From an uncultured Porphyromonadaceae bacterium (GTDB lineage Bacteria > Bacteroidota > Bacteroidia > Bacteroidales > Muribaculaceae), in contig CAMWXJ010000024.1 in assembly GCA_947178215.1 (NCBI GenBank), positions 1 through 35,195 of the forward strand: a stretch of DNA of 35,195 bases. The letters are read 5' to 3'. Both the position numbers and the translations under genes were made by a program. This document shows positions 24,049-32,533 of the stretch, one piece after another. The notes beneath the pieces were generated by a model that saw nothing but the letters and a program-made list of their open reading frames with translations, did not search any database and was not told the DNA's origin. Numbering within the stretch: position 1 is the stretch's first letter; every line of letters begins with the position of its first letter.

Positions 24049-24087
24049 AAAAAAGAAGCAGGGCCGCGCAAAATAGTGCGGCCCTGC
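24049..24087 (-). terminator. Rho-independent terminator after the receptor/lipoprotein operon
   Basis: A perfect 10-bp stem (24058-24067 with 24078-24087) extends by two further pairs to a six-base loop and is followed on the minus strand by TTCTTTTTTC. It lies 37 bases beyond the lipoprotein stop. Confidence 0.85.
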
Positions 24088-24124
24088 GGCGGTAAAGGTC
24101 GTTATGTCGGTGACTGCGGCGAAA

Positions 24125-26143
24125 TTACCAGTCGCAGTCGATGAACTCGAATGTGTGGGGTGCGCTTACGCGATAACGTATAACATAAGCGGTGGAGGTG
24201 CCGGAGTAGACGGTGAAGTTGATAGTGTAGATAACTTCGACACCGGGAATCGGCGCAGCGTCGGGATGGAGAGTAGCGAGAGCGGCGGGGAACACCTCTT
24301 CGGCGAAACGCTTCTTCATGAGGGCCACTACTTCGTCGTCGGTCATCCCCTCATAGCCGGCGGCATATTGGGCGCGTGCCGAGGCAGCGCGGAGGTCGAC
24401 GTTGCCCTGATAGGCCGAAGCGCCGCTGTAATACTCGTTGTTGCCGTAGGAGGTCACGTAGGTGGCGCCGGTGGGCTTGTCGATGTTGGCGGCTACCCAG
24501 TCTACGCAGGTCTGGAAGTAGAGTGTCGAGATTTCGATGCCTCGGCCTGCGGGGAGGGTAATTGTCACGTTGGGATCATAAATCCATTTGCCGCCGGTGC
24601 GTACAAACTGCGAGGTCTCGCTGATGATACCGTCGTCGAGCTTCCATTCGCTGCCGTCGAAAGTGAGGTAAGCGCAGCGGCGGGTGGTTGCCGATGAAGC
24701 ATAGTAGTTGTACACCACATAGCGGGTGTCGCCTTCGAGGGCGTAGGGGAAGTTAACGTTGCAGAAGCGGGGGATGAGCAGCTCGGGACTGTCGTCGGTG
24801 AGGTTGTCGTAGCTCTGGCCGAGGGCCTGGTAGTCGCTGTGGGCGAGCACGGTGATGTCGCTTGCTACGCTCCATCGGCCCGACGAGTAGCGGTACATTG
24901 TGTTGACATCCTTGGAGGCGATGCTTACTGAGCGCGAGCGTGCGGGAGCGGCTGCCACGGCGGCTGCGGGAGCTATGTCGAGGGCTACGAAGTTGCAGTA
25001 GCGGTTGCCGGCGATAGCGATGAAGTAGCCGGTGAGGACAACGTTGCTGCCGTCGGCAAGTTTCTCCTTCTGCTCGGGAGTAGCGTAGTAGATGCTGGCC
25101 TGGGCGGTCTCAGCACCCTCGATGACAATGTTGATATTGTTGCCCGACACCTTGACGGCGCCGGTCACGGTGCCGTAGTAGGCGGGCTCATTGTCGGTAC
25201 GGCTGAGAGCGGCGTCAAGAGCGGCGCCGGTGTAGTCGACGGGAGCGGGATAAGTGTACTCGCCCTTGCCTGTGACTTCGATAGTCGCCGACGAGCCGTT
25301 GACTTGGAGGCCGCGGTTGTAGGCGCCAATCTCGCCGGAGATTGTCACACGGTCGTTGACGTTATATGAAGCGTAGTCAAACGAGCTGCCCATATACACG
25401 AAAATCGAGCCGGAAGCGTCGGAGGCGATGAAGCCTGAGGTGCAGATTGCAGTGATGTAGCCGGTGATGTCGACCTGGTCGCCCTTGGCGCAGCCCGCGA
25501 TGACGTCAGACAGCTGATAGCCGGGCTGGTCGGGCTCCGGAGTGGCGTTGAACACAGGTTCGACGTCGGCCTGCTGATAGTTGACCACCACGAGGTCGCC
25601 TTCGGCGGCTTCGGGGTACTGTGCGGCCAGTATGGCCGGGATGAAGCGTGTGGCGGGTTTGGAGGGAGCGAAGGCGTTGACATAGTCGTTGTCGCTGTTC
25701 CACACGGTCATGTAGTTGGCTTCGGTGACGACGTAGGTCGACGAAGCAGCGGCGAGCTGAACATCCTCGGGCAGACCTACTGCGGTGCGGTAGGTGAGCT
25801 TTATGGATGAGCCGTCGGTGAGCGTGAAGTAGGGGAACGAGGGGTCGCTCAGCAGCGCGGGCACATATTCGCGGGCCGAAATCTGGTCGGTGAAGTAGCC
25901 CTGCGAGCCAACAGCTTTGAGCTGGGCGGCGAGGGCGTCGCCGGCGAGGGCCTTGTTGGTCGAGTTGGATGCCAGAGTGGAATAGTCGGCGGCGGTGAGA
26001 GTATAGTCGACCGACTGCACATCGGTAATCACCGGCTTCTCGAATCCGTCGAGCTCATGGTCGTTCCAGTAGTTCTCGCTACACGACGACATGGCGGTGA
26101 GCATAGCTGCTGCTGCGCCAATGGTAAGTATGTTGGATTTCAT
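24125..26143 (-). CDS. Large surface lipoprotein with OB-fold-like domains and a triplicated module
   Basis: The 672 residues begin with a probable lipoprotein signal (Cys21 in TAMSSC). Residues 209-298 look like an OB-fold of the type found in YhcR-like and DUF5689-like proteins (GDQVDITGYITAICTSGFIA, SDASGSIFVYMG, VNDRVTISGEIG). Residues 303-392 look like a second one (GTVTGAVKVSGN, VVLTGYF). Around them are three divergent copies of a module with pattern DY/NY, then an IP/VP-x-L turn, FPY or YPE, and G-x-x-x-V-x-Y: about 47-121, 137-195 and 429-490. The C-terminal third repeats G-x-W motifs (SSGRWS, DGSEWK, GGKWIYDP). The gene lies 18 bases after the TonB-dependent receptor gene and is probably its surface partner. 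I do not recognise the whole family; the ligand is unknown. Confidence 0.85.
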   Translation of the reverse strand: MKSNILTIGAAAAMLTAMSSCSENYWNDHELDGFEKPVITDVQSVDYTLTAADYSTLASNSTNKALAGDALAAQLKAVGSQGYFTDQISAREYVPALLSDPSFPYFTLTDGSSIKLTYRTAVGLPEDVQLAAASSTYVVTEANYMTVWNSDNDYVNAFAPSKPATRFIPAILAAQYPEAAEGDLVVVNYQQADVEPVFNATPEPDQPGYQLSDVIAGCAKGDQVDITGYITAICTSGFIASDASGSIFVYMGSSFDYASYNVNDRVTISGEIGAYNRGLQVNGSSATIEVTGKGEYTYPAPVDYTGAALDAALSRTDNEPAYYGTVTGAVKVSGNNINIVIEGAETAQASIYYATPEQKEKLADGSNVVLTGYFIAIAGNRYCNFVALDIAPAAAVAAAPARSRSVSIASKDVNTMYRYSSGRWSVASDITVLAHSDYQALGQSYDNLTDDSPELLIPRFCNVNFPYALEGDTRYVVYNYYASSATTRRCAYLTFDGSEWKLDDGIISETSQFVRTGGKWIYDPNVTITLPAGRGIEISTLYFQTCVDWVAANIDKPTGATYVTSYGNNEYYSGASAYQGNVDLRAASARAQYAAGYEGMTDDEVVALMKKRFAEEVFPAALATLHPDAAPIPGVEVIYTINFTVYSGTSTAYVIRYRVSAPHTFEFIDCDW

Positions 26144-26161
26144 GAGTTACAGTGAGTGAAG

Positions 26162-28885
26162 TTAGAAGTTGAGGCGAAGACGCACGGATGCGGTACGTCC
26201 GAAGGAGTAGAACACCTGATAGGCGTTTTCCCAAGTGCCGACGGCCGAAACGGGGCAGTATGCCTGGGTGATGTAGTTGTAGTTGAACACGTTGTTTACG
26301 TTGCCGTAGACAGTTGCGTCGAGGCCTCCGAACTTGAATCGGTAGCTTGCCGAGAGGTCGAGACTGTTGCCCCATGGAATACACCAGGGATCGCCGGCAC
26401 TGATGACGCCGCCGTTTTGGAGGGTCGATGCGGTGATGTTGAGGTCGGAGTAGTTGCGTGCGGCGCATGTCCAGTCGGCGCCTATGCGCATGCCCTGGAA
26501 CGGCTTAATCACGAGACCGATAGCGGCTGTGGTCTGTGCCGAGCCGCCCACCTTGACGCCTTTCTGTTCGAGTGTGGCCCAGAGGTGGTCGGGAGCCATA
26601 ACGCCCGAGGCGATGTTGCCGGTGATTGACGACAGGGGGTCGCCGTCCTGGTTGTAGAAGTAACCCGTGGCGTCGCTGTCCCACTGCCAGTCGCCGAGCG
26701 ACAGCATGCCGTTGATTTCGAGCCACTGGGTGGGGAGATAAGTGGCATTAAATTCAAGGCCCATGTGGCGCGAGTCAACGCCCTCCATGTTGAAGAAGTA
26801 GCGGTCGCCGGCGTGTTCGCCGGTCTCGATGTAGCCGCCCTTGGCCATTGTGCGGTCAAGCCATTTGGTATAGTAGGCGTTGAAGGTTACGGCCACTTTG
26901 CGCGAGTGGTAGCCATAGCCTACCTCAAACGAGTAGACCTTCTCGTTGACGGCGTTGGGGTTGGTGATGTTGGAGTTCTGTGCGTTGAGGAACACGCCTC
27001 CCGAGAAGAAGGGAGCACGCGAGATGTAACCTACGTTGAAGAAGGCATTGTTGTGGCGGTCGAAGTTGTAGTTGGCGCCGCCTTTGATTGTGCCGCCGAT
27101 GAAGTTCATCGTCTCGGAGCGCTCATTGGCCTTGTCGTAGTAGAAGAAGTCGCGGCGCCAATAGGTGTTGTTGTTGAGTGCGCCGGAGAGCACGAGATTG
27201 AGCTTTTTGTCAAGCATCGAGTACTCGCCTTGGGCGTAGACGCCTTCCTGTACGGTGAAGCCGTCGTAGTTGCGTCCTACCACGTCGCCCACCTGGAGCT
27301 TCTGGTAGATGTAAGCCTGGTTGCCGGCGAGCGACGAGTTGTAGGCCTTGATTTGCTTGCGGTTGGCGTCGTCCATATAGTAGGCGCCGTCCATGAGGTC
27401 CTCGATTTCGTAGTTGTGGTGACCCACATAATAACGGAGGTCAAGACCGCCGGTGAGGTTGAGGCGGTTGCCGTTGCGCTGATTGATGCTTTTCTTGTAC
27501 GACGATACGAGTCCGTACCATTCGTGGTTGTTGTTCTTGCGGATGAGCACCATGTTGGAGCCGGTGGTCGACGCAGCGTTCATTTCCTGGATTGCGGCAT
27601 AGTCGAATGTGCCGTCGGGGCAGCGGAACTTGTTGTTGAGCACGCCGTTGGACGAGCCGTACCAGTCGGAGGAAGAGTATCCGTTGCGGCCGAGACCGCC
27701 GAGACCGTAACCCGATGCGATAGATGTGTAGACCGATGTCGAGAGGCTTGATGTCTCGTCGATCTGCCATGTGTGGTTGAGCGCAATCTGAGGCTTGTGG
27801 TACACATTGTAGTAGCTCGACATCTGACGGCCGTGACGGTCAAAGCCGTAGGTGGGGTTGTAGCGATACATGCTCTTGCCGTCCATCCAGTCCTTGACCT
27901 GCTGCCAGCCCTCGATTGAGAGGCCGTCGTAGCTCGAACGCTGGAAGTGCTCCTGGGGAGCGCCGAACGCGGTGAGCGAGAGCTGATGATGCTCGTTGAG
28001 GCGCTTGGAAATGTTGAAGAAGTAGTTGTAGGCCTTGTAGTTGGTGCCCTGAATATAGCCGTCGCCCCACTTGCGCGAACCCATGAATGTCACGGCCCAA
28101 CCGTTTTTCATGAGGCCTGTCGATACCTTGAAGCCGACGTTGTTCATGTTGTCATTGCCCATGCCATACCACAGCGAGCCGCCTTTTTCGACGTCGATGG
28201 TGCGGGTGGTGATGTTGATGGTGCCACCAATAGAGGGGGTCGACACGATAGTCGCGCCGAGGCCGCGCTGTGTCTGGATGTTGGAGGCCACGTCGGAGAG
28301 GCCGGCCCAATTGCTCTGATATACGCCGCCCCATTCCATGTCGTTGATAGGAATACCGTTGACCATCATGGCTACATTGGCGCTCTTGAAACCGCGCATA
28401 CGTGTCTCGGCATCGCCGAAGCCGCCGCCCTGACGAATGGTGTAGACGCCGGGAGTGGTTTTGAGGAGTTCCATGAGCTCCTGATTGCCGATTTTGAATT
28501 CGATGTCGCTCGAACCGATTGTCGACATTGCCACGGGGGTCTCACGTGTCTTGCCGACTGACTGTGTCACAACCACGTCGGCGAGCATAGTGCTCTGGGG
28601 GTTCAGCTTGATTGTGCCCATGTCGGCGGCAGGCGCCAGCTCTACGGGCGAGTAGCCGATAAAAGTGATTTTGATACGCTTGGCGGATGAAGGTACGCCG
28701 AGTTTGAACATACCGTCGTAGTCGGTTGATGTGGCGATGGTAGTGCCGGGCACAGCCACCGTAGCGCCGATTACGGGCTCGTCATTCTCATCGAGCACCT
28801 GCCCGACACATACTATGTCGGGGGCTGCCATCGCAGCCATCGCAGCCACCCATATCGCGGTGACTATCAGAAGGAGTCGCTTCAT
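26162..28885 (-). CDS. TonB-dependent outer-membrane receptor
   Basis: This receptor imports a ligand across the outer membrane with TonB/ExbBD energy. I prefer the ATG at 28885, giving a clean signal peptide (MKRLLLIVTAIWVAAMAAMA); the frame's earlier ATG at 28939 lies at the predicted transcription start. The 907 residues comprise a carboxypeptidase-regulatory-like domain (about 25-105: VGQVLDENDEPVIGATVAVP), a plug (VVVTQSVGKTRETPVAMSTI to about 240, with ELMELLKTTPGVYTIRQGGG and MRGF), and a beta-barrel ending in LRLNF, the BAM recognition phenylalanine. It is shorter than typical SusC proteins and is paired with the OB-fold lipoprotein rather than a SusD. Substrate is unknown. Confidence 0.93.
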   Translation of the reverse strand: MKRLLLIVTAIWVAAMAAMAAPDIVCVGQVLDENDEPVIGATVAVPGTTIATSTDYDGMFKLGVPSSAKRIKITFIGYSPVELAPAADMGTIKLNPQSTMLADVVVTQSVGKTRETPVAMSTIGSSDIEFKIGNQELMELLKTTPGVYTIRQGGGFGDAETRMRGFKSANVAMMVNGIPINDMEWGGVYQSNWAGLSDVASNIQTQRGLGATIVSTPSIGGTINITTRTIDVEKGGSLWYGMGNDNMNNVGFKVSTGLMKNGWAVTFMGSRKWGDGYIQGTNYKAYNYFFNISKRLNEHHQLSLTAFGAPQEHFQRSSYDGLSIEGWQQVKDWMDGKSMYRYNPTYGFDRHGRQMSSYYNVYHKPQIALNHTWQIDETSSLSTSVYTSIASGYGLGGLGRNGYSSSDWYGSSNGVLNNKFRCPDGTFDYAAIQEMNAASTTGSNMVLIRKNNNHEWYGLVSSYKKSINQRNGNRLNLTGGLDLRYYVGHHNYEIEDLMDGAYYMDDANRKQIKAYNSSLAGNQAYIYQKLQVGDVVGRNYDGFTVQEGVYAQGEYSMLDKKLNLVLSGALNNNTYWRRDFFYYDKANERSETMNFIGGTIKGGANYNFDRHNNAFFNVGYISRAPFFSGGVFLNAQNSNITNPNAVNEKVYSFEVGYGYHSRKVAVTFNAYYTKWLDRTMAKGGYIETGEHAGDRYFFNMEGVDSRHMGLEFNATYLPTQWLEINGMLSLGDWQWDSDATGYFYNQDGDPLSSITGNIASGVMAPDHLWATLEQKGVKVGGSAQTTAAIGLVIKPFQGMRIGADWTCAARNYSDLNITASTLQNGGVISAGDPWCIPWGNSLDLSASYRFKFGGLDATVYGNVNNVFNYNYITQAYCPVSAVGTWENAYQVFYSFGRTASVRLRLNF

Positions 28886-28949
28886 GTGAATAAATGATTG
28901 ATGTATATTGATAAGTGATATATGTCGATGGTAAGTCATTTTCCGATTG

Positions 28950-28957
28950 CAAAATTA
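28950..28957 (-). promoter_or_regulatory. Likely -7 element for the receptor/lipoprotein operon
   Basis: TAATTTTG on the minus strand matches TAnnTTTG about 65 bases before the chosen start. The best -33 candidate is a weak TTTA 23 bases upstream, so regulation by an activator is possible. Confidence 0.4.
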
Positions 28958-29010
28958 CTTAAAAAAATCTTCACGACTGCTAAACGTAGCTATTAAATAT
29001 CAGTTACAAA

Positions 29011-29047
29011 ACAAAAAAGGGGCGCCGGCAGGGTGAGTGCCGACGCC
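29011..29047 (-). terminator. Rho-independent terminator after the DJ-1/PfpI gene
   Basis: The stem pairs 29021-29030 with 29038-29047 (nine pairs, one C-A mismatch, 7-nt loop) and is followed on the minus strand by CCTTTTTTGTTTTG. It separates the DJ-1 gene from the receptor promoter. Confidence 0.72.
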
Positions 29048-29102
29048 ACGTGTGCTTCCCGGAGCTGTGTCGGGAGCGGAGAAATCTCTTTTTGTGTGAA
29101 GA

Positions 29103-29678
29103 TTAGAAGTAAGCGTTCATGTTGCGGGGATAGACCATCATGGCCTCGCCTATCTCGTGCGAATGAGCCTCGCCGGTGGATATGGCCGCTATGGTGAGGC
29201 CGAAGAGGAGCGATGCGCCCGGGCCGTGGGCGGTGACGATGTTGGATGAGGTGACTATGGGCTGCTCAATCCAGTTGATGGCGTCGGTGTGGGTCTGCAT
29301 TCCGGGATAGCATGTGGCGTCCTTGCCATCGAGGATGCCGAGGGGGGCGAGCACGAGAGCGGGGGAGGCGCAGTTGGCGGCGATGTTGCTGCCGCGGGCC
29401 GCCTGGGCTTTGAGCAGGTCGTTGAGGGGCTTGCAGGCTGCGAGGTTGGCGGCGCCGGGCATTCCGCCGGGCAGGATGAGCCAGTCGGCGGCGGTCATGT
29501 CCTCGTCGTCGAGCAGGATGTCGGCAGTGACTTTGGCGCCGTGGGCGCCGGTGACTTCAAGTGTGGGATTTATTGATACGGTGGCGACGGGCATACCTGC
29601 GCGACGCAAGATGTCAAGTGGCGCGAGAGCCTCGATTTCTTCGAAGCCGTCGGCAAGAAAGATGTAAGACTTTTGCAT
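29103..29678 (-). CDS. DJ-1/PfpI family protein
   Basis: The 191 residues match the DJ-1/YajL subgroup. The nucleophile-elbow cysteine is C103 (NIAANCASPALVL) and the partner glutamate is E16 (DGFEEIEALAP); the LPGGMPGAANL loop is also present. Family members are linked to oxidative stress resistance, chaperone or glyoxalase/deglycase-type activities; which applies here cannot be told. No signal peptide. It stands alone between a 129-base gap and its own terminator. No clean promoter was found in the gap. Confidence 0.92.
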   Translation of the reverse strand: MQKSYIFLADGFEEIEALAPLDILRRAGMPVATVSINPTLEVTGAHGAKVTADILLDDEDMTAADWLILPGGMPGAANLAACKPLNDLLKAQAARGSNIAANCASPALVLAPLGILDGKDATCYPGMQTHTDAINWIEQPIVTSSNIVTAHGPGASLLFGLTIAAISTGEAHSHEIGEAMMVYPRNMNAYF

Positions 29679-29807
29679 GATGACCGATTTATTCTGATGT
29701 ATAGTATAGGATAATTAGAGACAGGTAGAGCCGCGTTTTCGTGGCGCGACAAGGTTTATATGGGATAATGCAGTCGATGCCCGGATTGTTCGGCGGGAAG
29801 TGCTAAT

Positions 29808-31196
29808 TTAACCTATATTAACAATAAAGGCGAGAATAGTCAGTCCGGCCGTAGCGATGAGAGCGGTTGTGACGGTGCGGTGGGGAAGCCGCAGCCCGTA
29901 TTGGCGGCGTGTCACGGTGACGACGAGAAGGGAGTAGAGCAGATACCATATTATGAAGCTGATGCCAACACCGTTAAGCCCCAGGCAGAGATAGCCGGCG
30001 ACGGATAGGGCGAGGCATATGATGCCGCTTGCAAGCTCTACGGCAAGGTAGGCGCGGCCGTCGCCGCGGGCGATGATGAGGAAAGCGGTGCACCAACTGA
30101 GCGCTCTGAGGGGCGTGGCGGCGGCGGCAAGTGACATGAATGTGGCGGCCTCGGCGAAGTCGCCGCTGTAAAGGAGCGTCATGACGTAGCGCGACAGCAG
30201 GATGAGCAGGGCGACCGCCGGCACGGCGATACGTAGCACCACGCCTGTCTCATGGGCTATCAGCAGGGCAGGATGTCGCGGCGAACCGTTGACGCGGGTG
30301 CTCAATCGCGGATAAAACTCCATGGCGATAGCCGAGAATAGCACGCCCACATAGCGCACGGCCACTATGTAGCCCGACTGGTAGAGGCCGGTGGCGATGT
30401 CGCCTCCGTAGGAGTTGAGCCACGACATGAACAGATAGCTTGCGCCCCGGTCGACCGCGCTCGACAGCGTGAGCCATATTCCGAGACGGAGCAGCCGCGA
30501 GCTTTCGCGGAGCGTGTCGCGCAGGCTTATGCGGGGGAGTCGCCTGCCGTCGATGCGCAGCGGAGGCCACAGGTAGGCTGCTGCTGTGGTGGCCGAGTAG
30601 ACTACGATTATCCATGCGATGCCTTGAAGCCGGAGGAAGTAGATGAGCGGCACGGCGAGCGCCAGACCGGCCACGGAGCCTGTCAACGAAGCGGCGGCTA
30701 TGCGGCCAAGCGTGCCGCCGGCCTGGGCTATCGCCTCGCGTGAGGCGATAAAGGCGTTGAGTGCGACGGCCAAGGATACGACAACGAAGGCCCAGGAATA
30801 GCTGTAACTGCCGAACGACAGGCGGCTCAGTGCCGGAGCGAGCAGGAGCATTGTCACCGCTCCCGCCAGGCCGACGATAAGGCCGCAGTTGTTGACGACA
30901 GCCGCCATACGTGCCATACGTGGAGTGCCGGCCGTGGCTGCGACGTCGCCAACCGCCGAAGTGCGTATGCCTTGTTGGGCGAGTGCGCCGGTCATCTCCA
31001 CGGCTGAGTTGAGGATGCCGGCAAGGGCTATGCCGGCCGGCCCTATCCACAAGGCTATAAGCTTGTTGCGTATCAGCGAGCACAGCATTGCCACACCCTG
31101 GGCGCTCCCGAGTAGTCCCAGTGCACGGAGCACTCCGCGCGTCACGGGTTTCACGCTGTGTCGGCGTCCGGCGTGATGACCGTCTACTTCACCCAT
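29808..31196 (-). CDS. MOP-superfamily polysaccharide flippase (Wzx-like)
   Basis: This 462-residue protein has about 12-14 predicted membrane segments and the MOP/Wzx layout. After a short basic N-tail comes LLGSAQGVAMLCSLIRNKLIALWIGPAGIALAG, then VDRGASYLFMSWLNSYGGDIATGLYQ midway, the usual repeat of the family. It probably flips lipid-linked glycan units across the inner membrane, possibly serving the Wza/Wzy/Wzc-like set about 19 kb away. Its start overlaps the EnvC-like gene by 13 bases, so it is translationally coupled to an envelope operon. The exact start is uncertain: a GTG 16 codons in is an alternative. Confidence 0.85.
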   Translation of the reverse strand: MGEVDGHHAGRRHSVKPVTRGVLRALGLLGSAQGVAMLCSLIRNKLIALWIGPAGIALAGILNSAVEMTGALAQQGIRTSAVGDVAATAGTPRMARMAAVVNNCGLIVGLAGAVTMLLLAPALSRLSFGSYSYSWAFVVVSLAVALNAFIASREAIAQAGGTLGRIAAASLTGSVAGLALAVPLIYFLRLQGIAWIIVVYSATTAAAYLWPPLRIDGRRLPRISLRDTLRESSRLLRLGIWLTLSSAVDRGASYLFMSWLNSYGGDIATGLYQSGYIVAVRYVGVLFSAIAMEFYPRLSTRVNGSPRHPALLIAHETGVVLRIAVPAVALLILLSRYVMTLLYSGDFAEAATFMSLAAAATPLRALSWCTAFLIIARGDGRAYLAVELASGIICLALSVAGYLCLGLNGVGISFIIWYLLYSLLVVTVTRRQYGLRLPHRTVTTALIATAGLTILAFIVNIG

Positions 31197-32533
31197 TCAA
31201 GAGGATTGAGTTTGGCGCGCTCCTTGCGCAGCTCGAAATGGAATGTCGTGGCGCCGCCGTCGGCCTCGCTTTCGGTGAGTATGCGGCCCAGCGCCTGGCC
31301 TGCTTTGACTTCCTGGCCTTTTGCGACGTAGGTCGATGCGAGGTTGGCGTATAGGGAGATATATTTGCCGTGGCGCACCATAACGATGTTGGCGTATCCG
31401 GGGAGGCGGAAGATTGCGCTCACGTGGCCGTCGAATATAGCGCGGGCGTCGGTGCCGGGAGCAACCTCTATGTCGATGCCGTTGTTGTTGGTCTTTACAT
31501 GTTTCAGTTCCGGATGATTTTGCAGGCCGTAGCCGCGCACTATGCGGTAGCGTCCGGCAACGGGGAATAGCAGCCGGCCCTTGTTTGCCTCGAACGAGCC
31601 GGAGAGCTTGCGGTCGGCAGCCGCTTCGGAGTCGAGTGTAGCCACGCTCTTGGTCTTGTTTGCCAAGCGTTTGGTTGCTGTCTTTTCGGCGCCGGTGTCT
31701 TTGCTTCTTTTCGCGGCGCTGCCACTGCCATTCGACTTTGCCGCTTTGGGTTGCTGCTCCTTGCGTTGGCGCTCTTCGGCGGCGCGGCGCTCGGCTTCCT
31801 GGCGCGCCTGCTCTTCGGCAATGAGCCTGTCGAGCTCGCGGTCGAGGGCGTCGGCACGGCGTTGCTTTTCGGCGAGCACTGCGCGCAGTGTCTTGCCCTG
31901 TGCGCGGAGCGACTTGACGAGCGAATCGGTCGATGCCTCTTCGCGGGCCAGTCCGGCGCGCTGGCGGTGGAGGTCGTCGAGCGCTGCGGCGCGTTCTGAC
32001 CGAGTGCCTTCAAGTTGCGCGCGTGCCTCTTTTACCGCTTCGGCGGCGGCGGTGAGCTCGTTAGTGCGGGCTGAGCGCCAGCGGTCGTACTCCCTGAGAT
32101 AGCGCAAACGTCGGTAGGCGTCGGCGACCGACGAGGCCGAGAAAACGAAAGCTATCGGGGAGTTGACGCGCGGATAAAGCTGCTGGCGGCGCAGTGCGCG
32201 GGCATAGCTCTCTTGCAGAGTGGTGAGCCGCGAGTTGAGCAGACTGATTGTGTCGTTGCGGCGGCTTATGGCTGCGTCGAGCGAATCGACCCCGCGCTGT
32301 GACACAGCGATAGCTTCGCGGCTCTCGGCAACGCGGCGCTGAAGCCGGTTGAGATGTCCGAGATTGCGCTCCGTTTCGCGCATGTTGAGGGTAATGGCGG
32401 CGTCGGTCTTGCGCACCTCGGCTGCTACGGCAGTCTGCTCGCGCTTCACGCTCTTGATGTCGCGACGCGGCCGGGCGGCAATGACCGCGAGAGCCATTAC
32501 CATAAGCGTGGTTATCGTGATGAGAAGTCTCAA
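31184..32533 (-). CDS. EnvC-like factor with degenerate LytM (M23) domain
   Basis: The 449 residues have a signal sequence (first 20), two long coiled-coil stretches (about 25-110 and 155-250), a Lys/Ala/Ser-rich linker (about 252-330) and a C-terminal LytM domain (about 332-449). The zinc-ligand motif usually reading HxGxD is NNGIDIEVAPG (His lost), and YAHL is YANL; HG and the final HFE remain. This matches EnvC/NlpD-type activators of amidases, not an active endopeptidase. It overlaps the DUF4292 gene by 4 bases (ATGA) and the flippase by 13. It probably acts in the periplasm in cell separation. Confidence 0.88.
   Translation of the reverse strand: MRLLITITTLMVMALAVIAARPRRDIKSVKREQTAVAAEVRKTDAAITLNMRETERNLGHLNRLQRRVAESREAIAVSQRGVDSLDAAISRRNDTISLLNSRLTTLQESYARALRRQQLYPRVNSPIAFVFSASSVADAYRRLRYLREYDRWRSARTNELTAAAEAVKEARAQLEGTRSERAAALDDLHRQRAGLAREEASTDSLVKSLRAQGKTLRAVLAEKQRRADALDRELDRLIAEEQARQEAERRAAEERQRKEQQPKAAKSNGSGSAAKRSKDTGAEKTATKRLANKTKSVATLDSEAAADRKLSGSFEANKGRLLFPVAGRYRIVRGYGLQNHPELKHVKTNNNGIDIEVAPGTDARAIFDGHVSAIFRLPGYANIVMVRHGKYISLYANLASTYVAKGQEVKAGQALGRILTESEADGGATTFHFELRKERAKLNPLEWVK

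Noticed and set aside
26765-27751. 328-codon plus-strand frame opposite the TonB-dependent receptor
   Set aside because: Its Val/Ala/Glu-rich composition is typical of antisense to a beta-barrel gene; no motif or promoter was seen.
29679-29807. Promoter or small gene between flippase and DJ-1 gene
   Set aside because: No TAnnTTTG with a spaced TTTG was found, and the 60-codon frame reaching 29752 runs into the DJ-1 gene in another frame without coding features.
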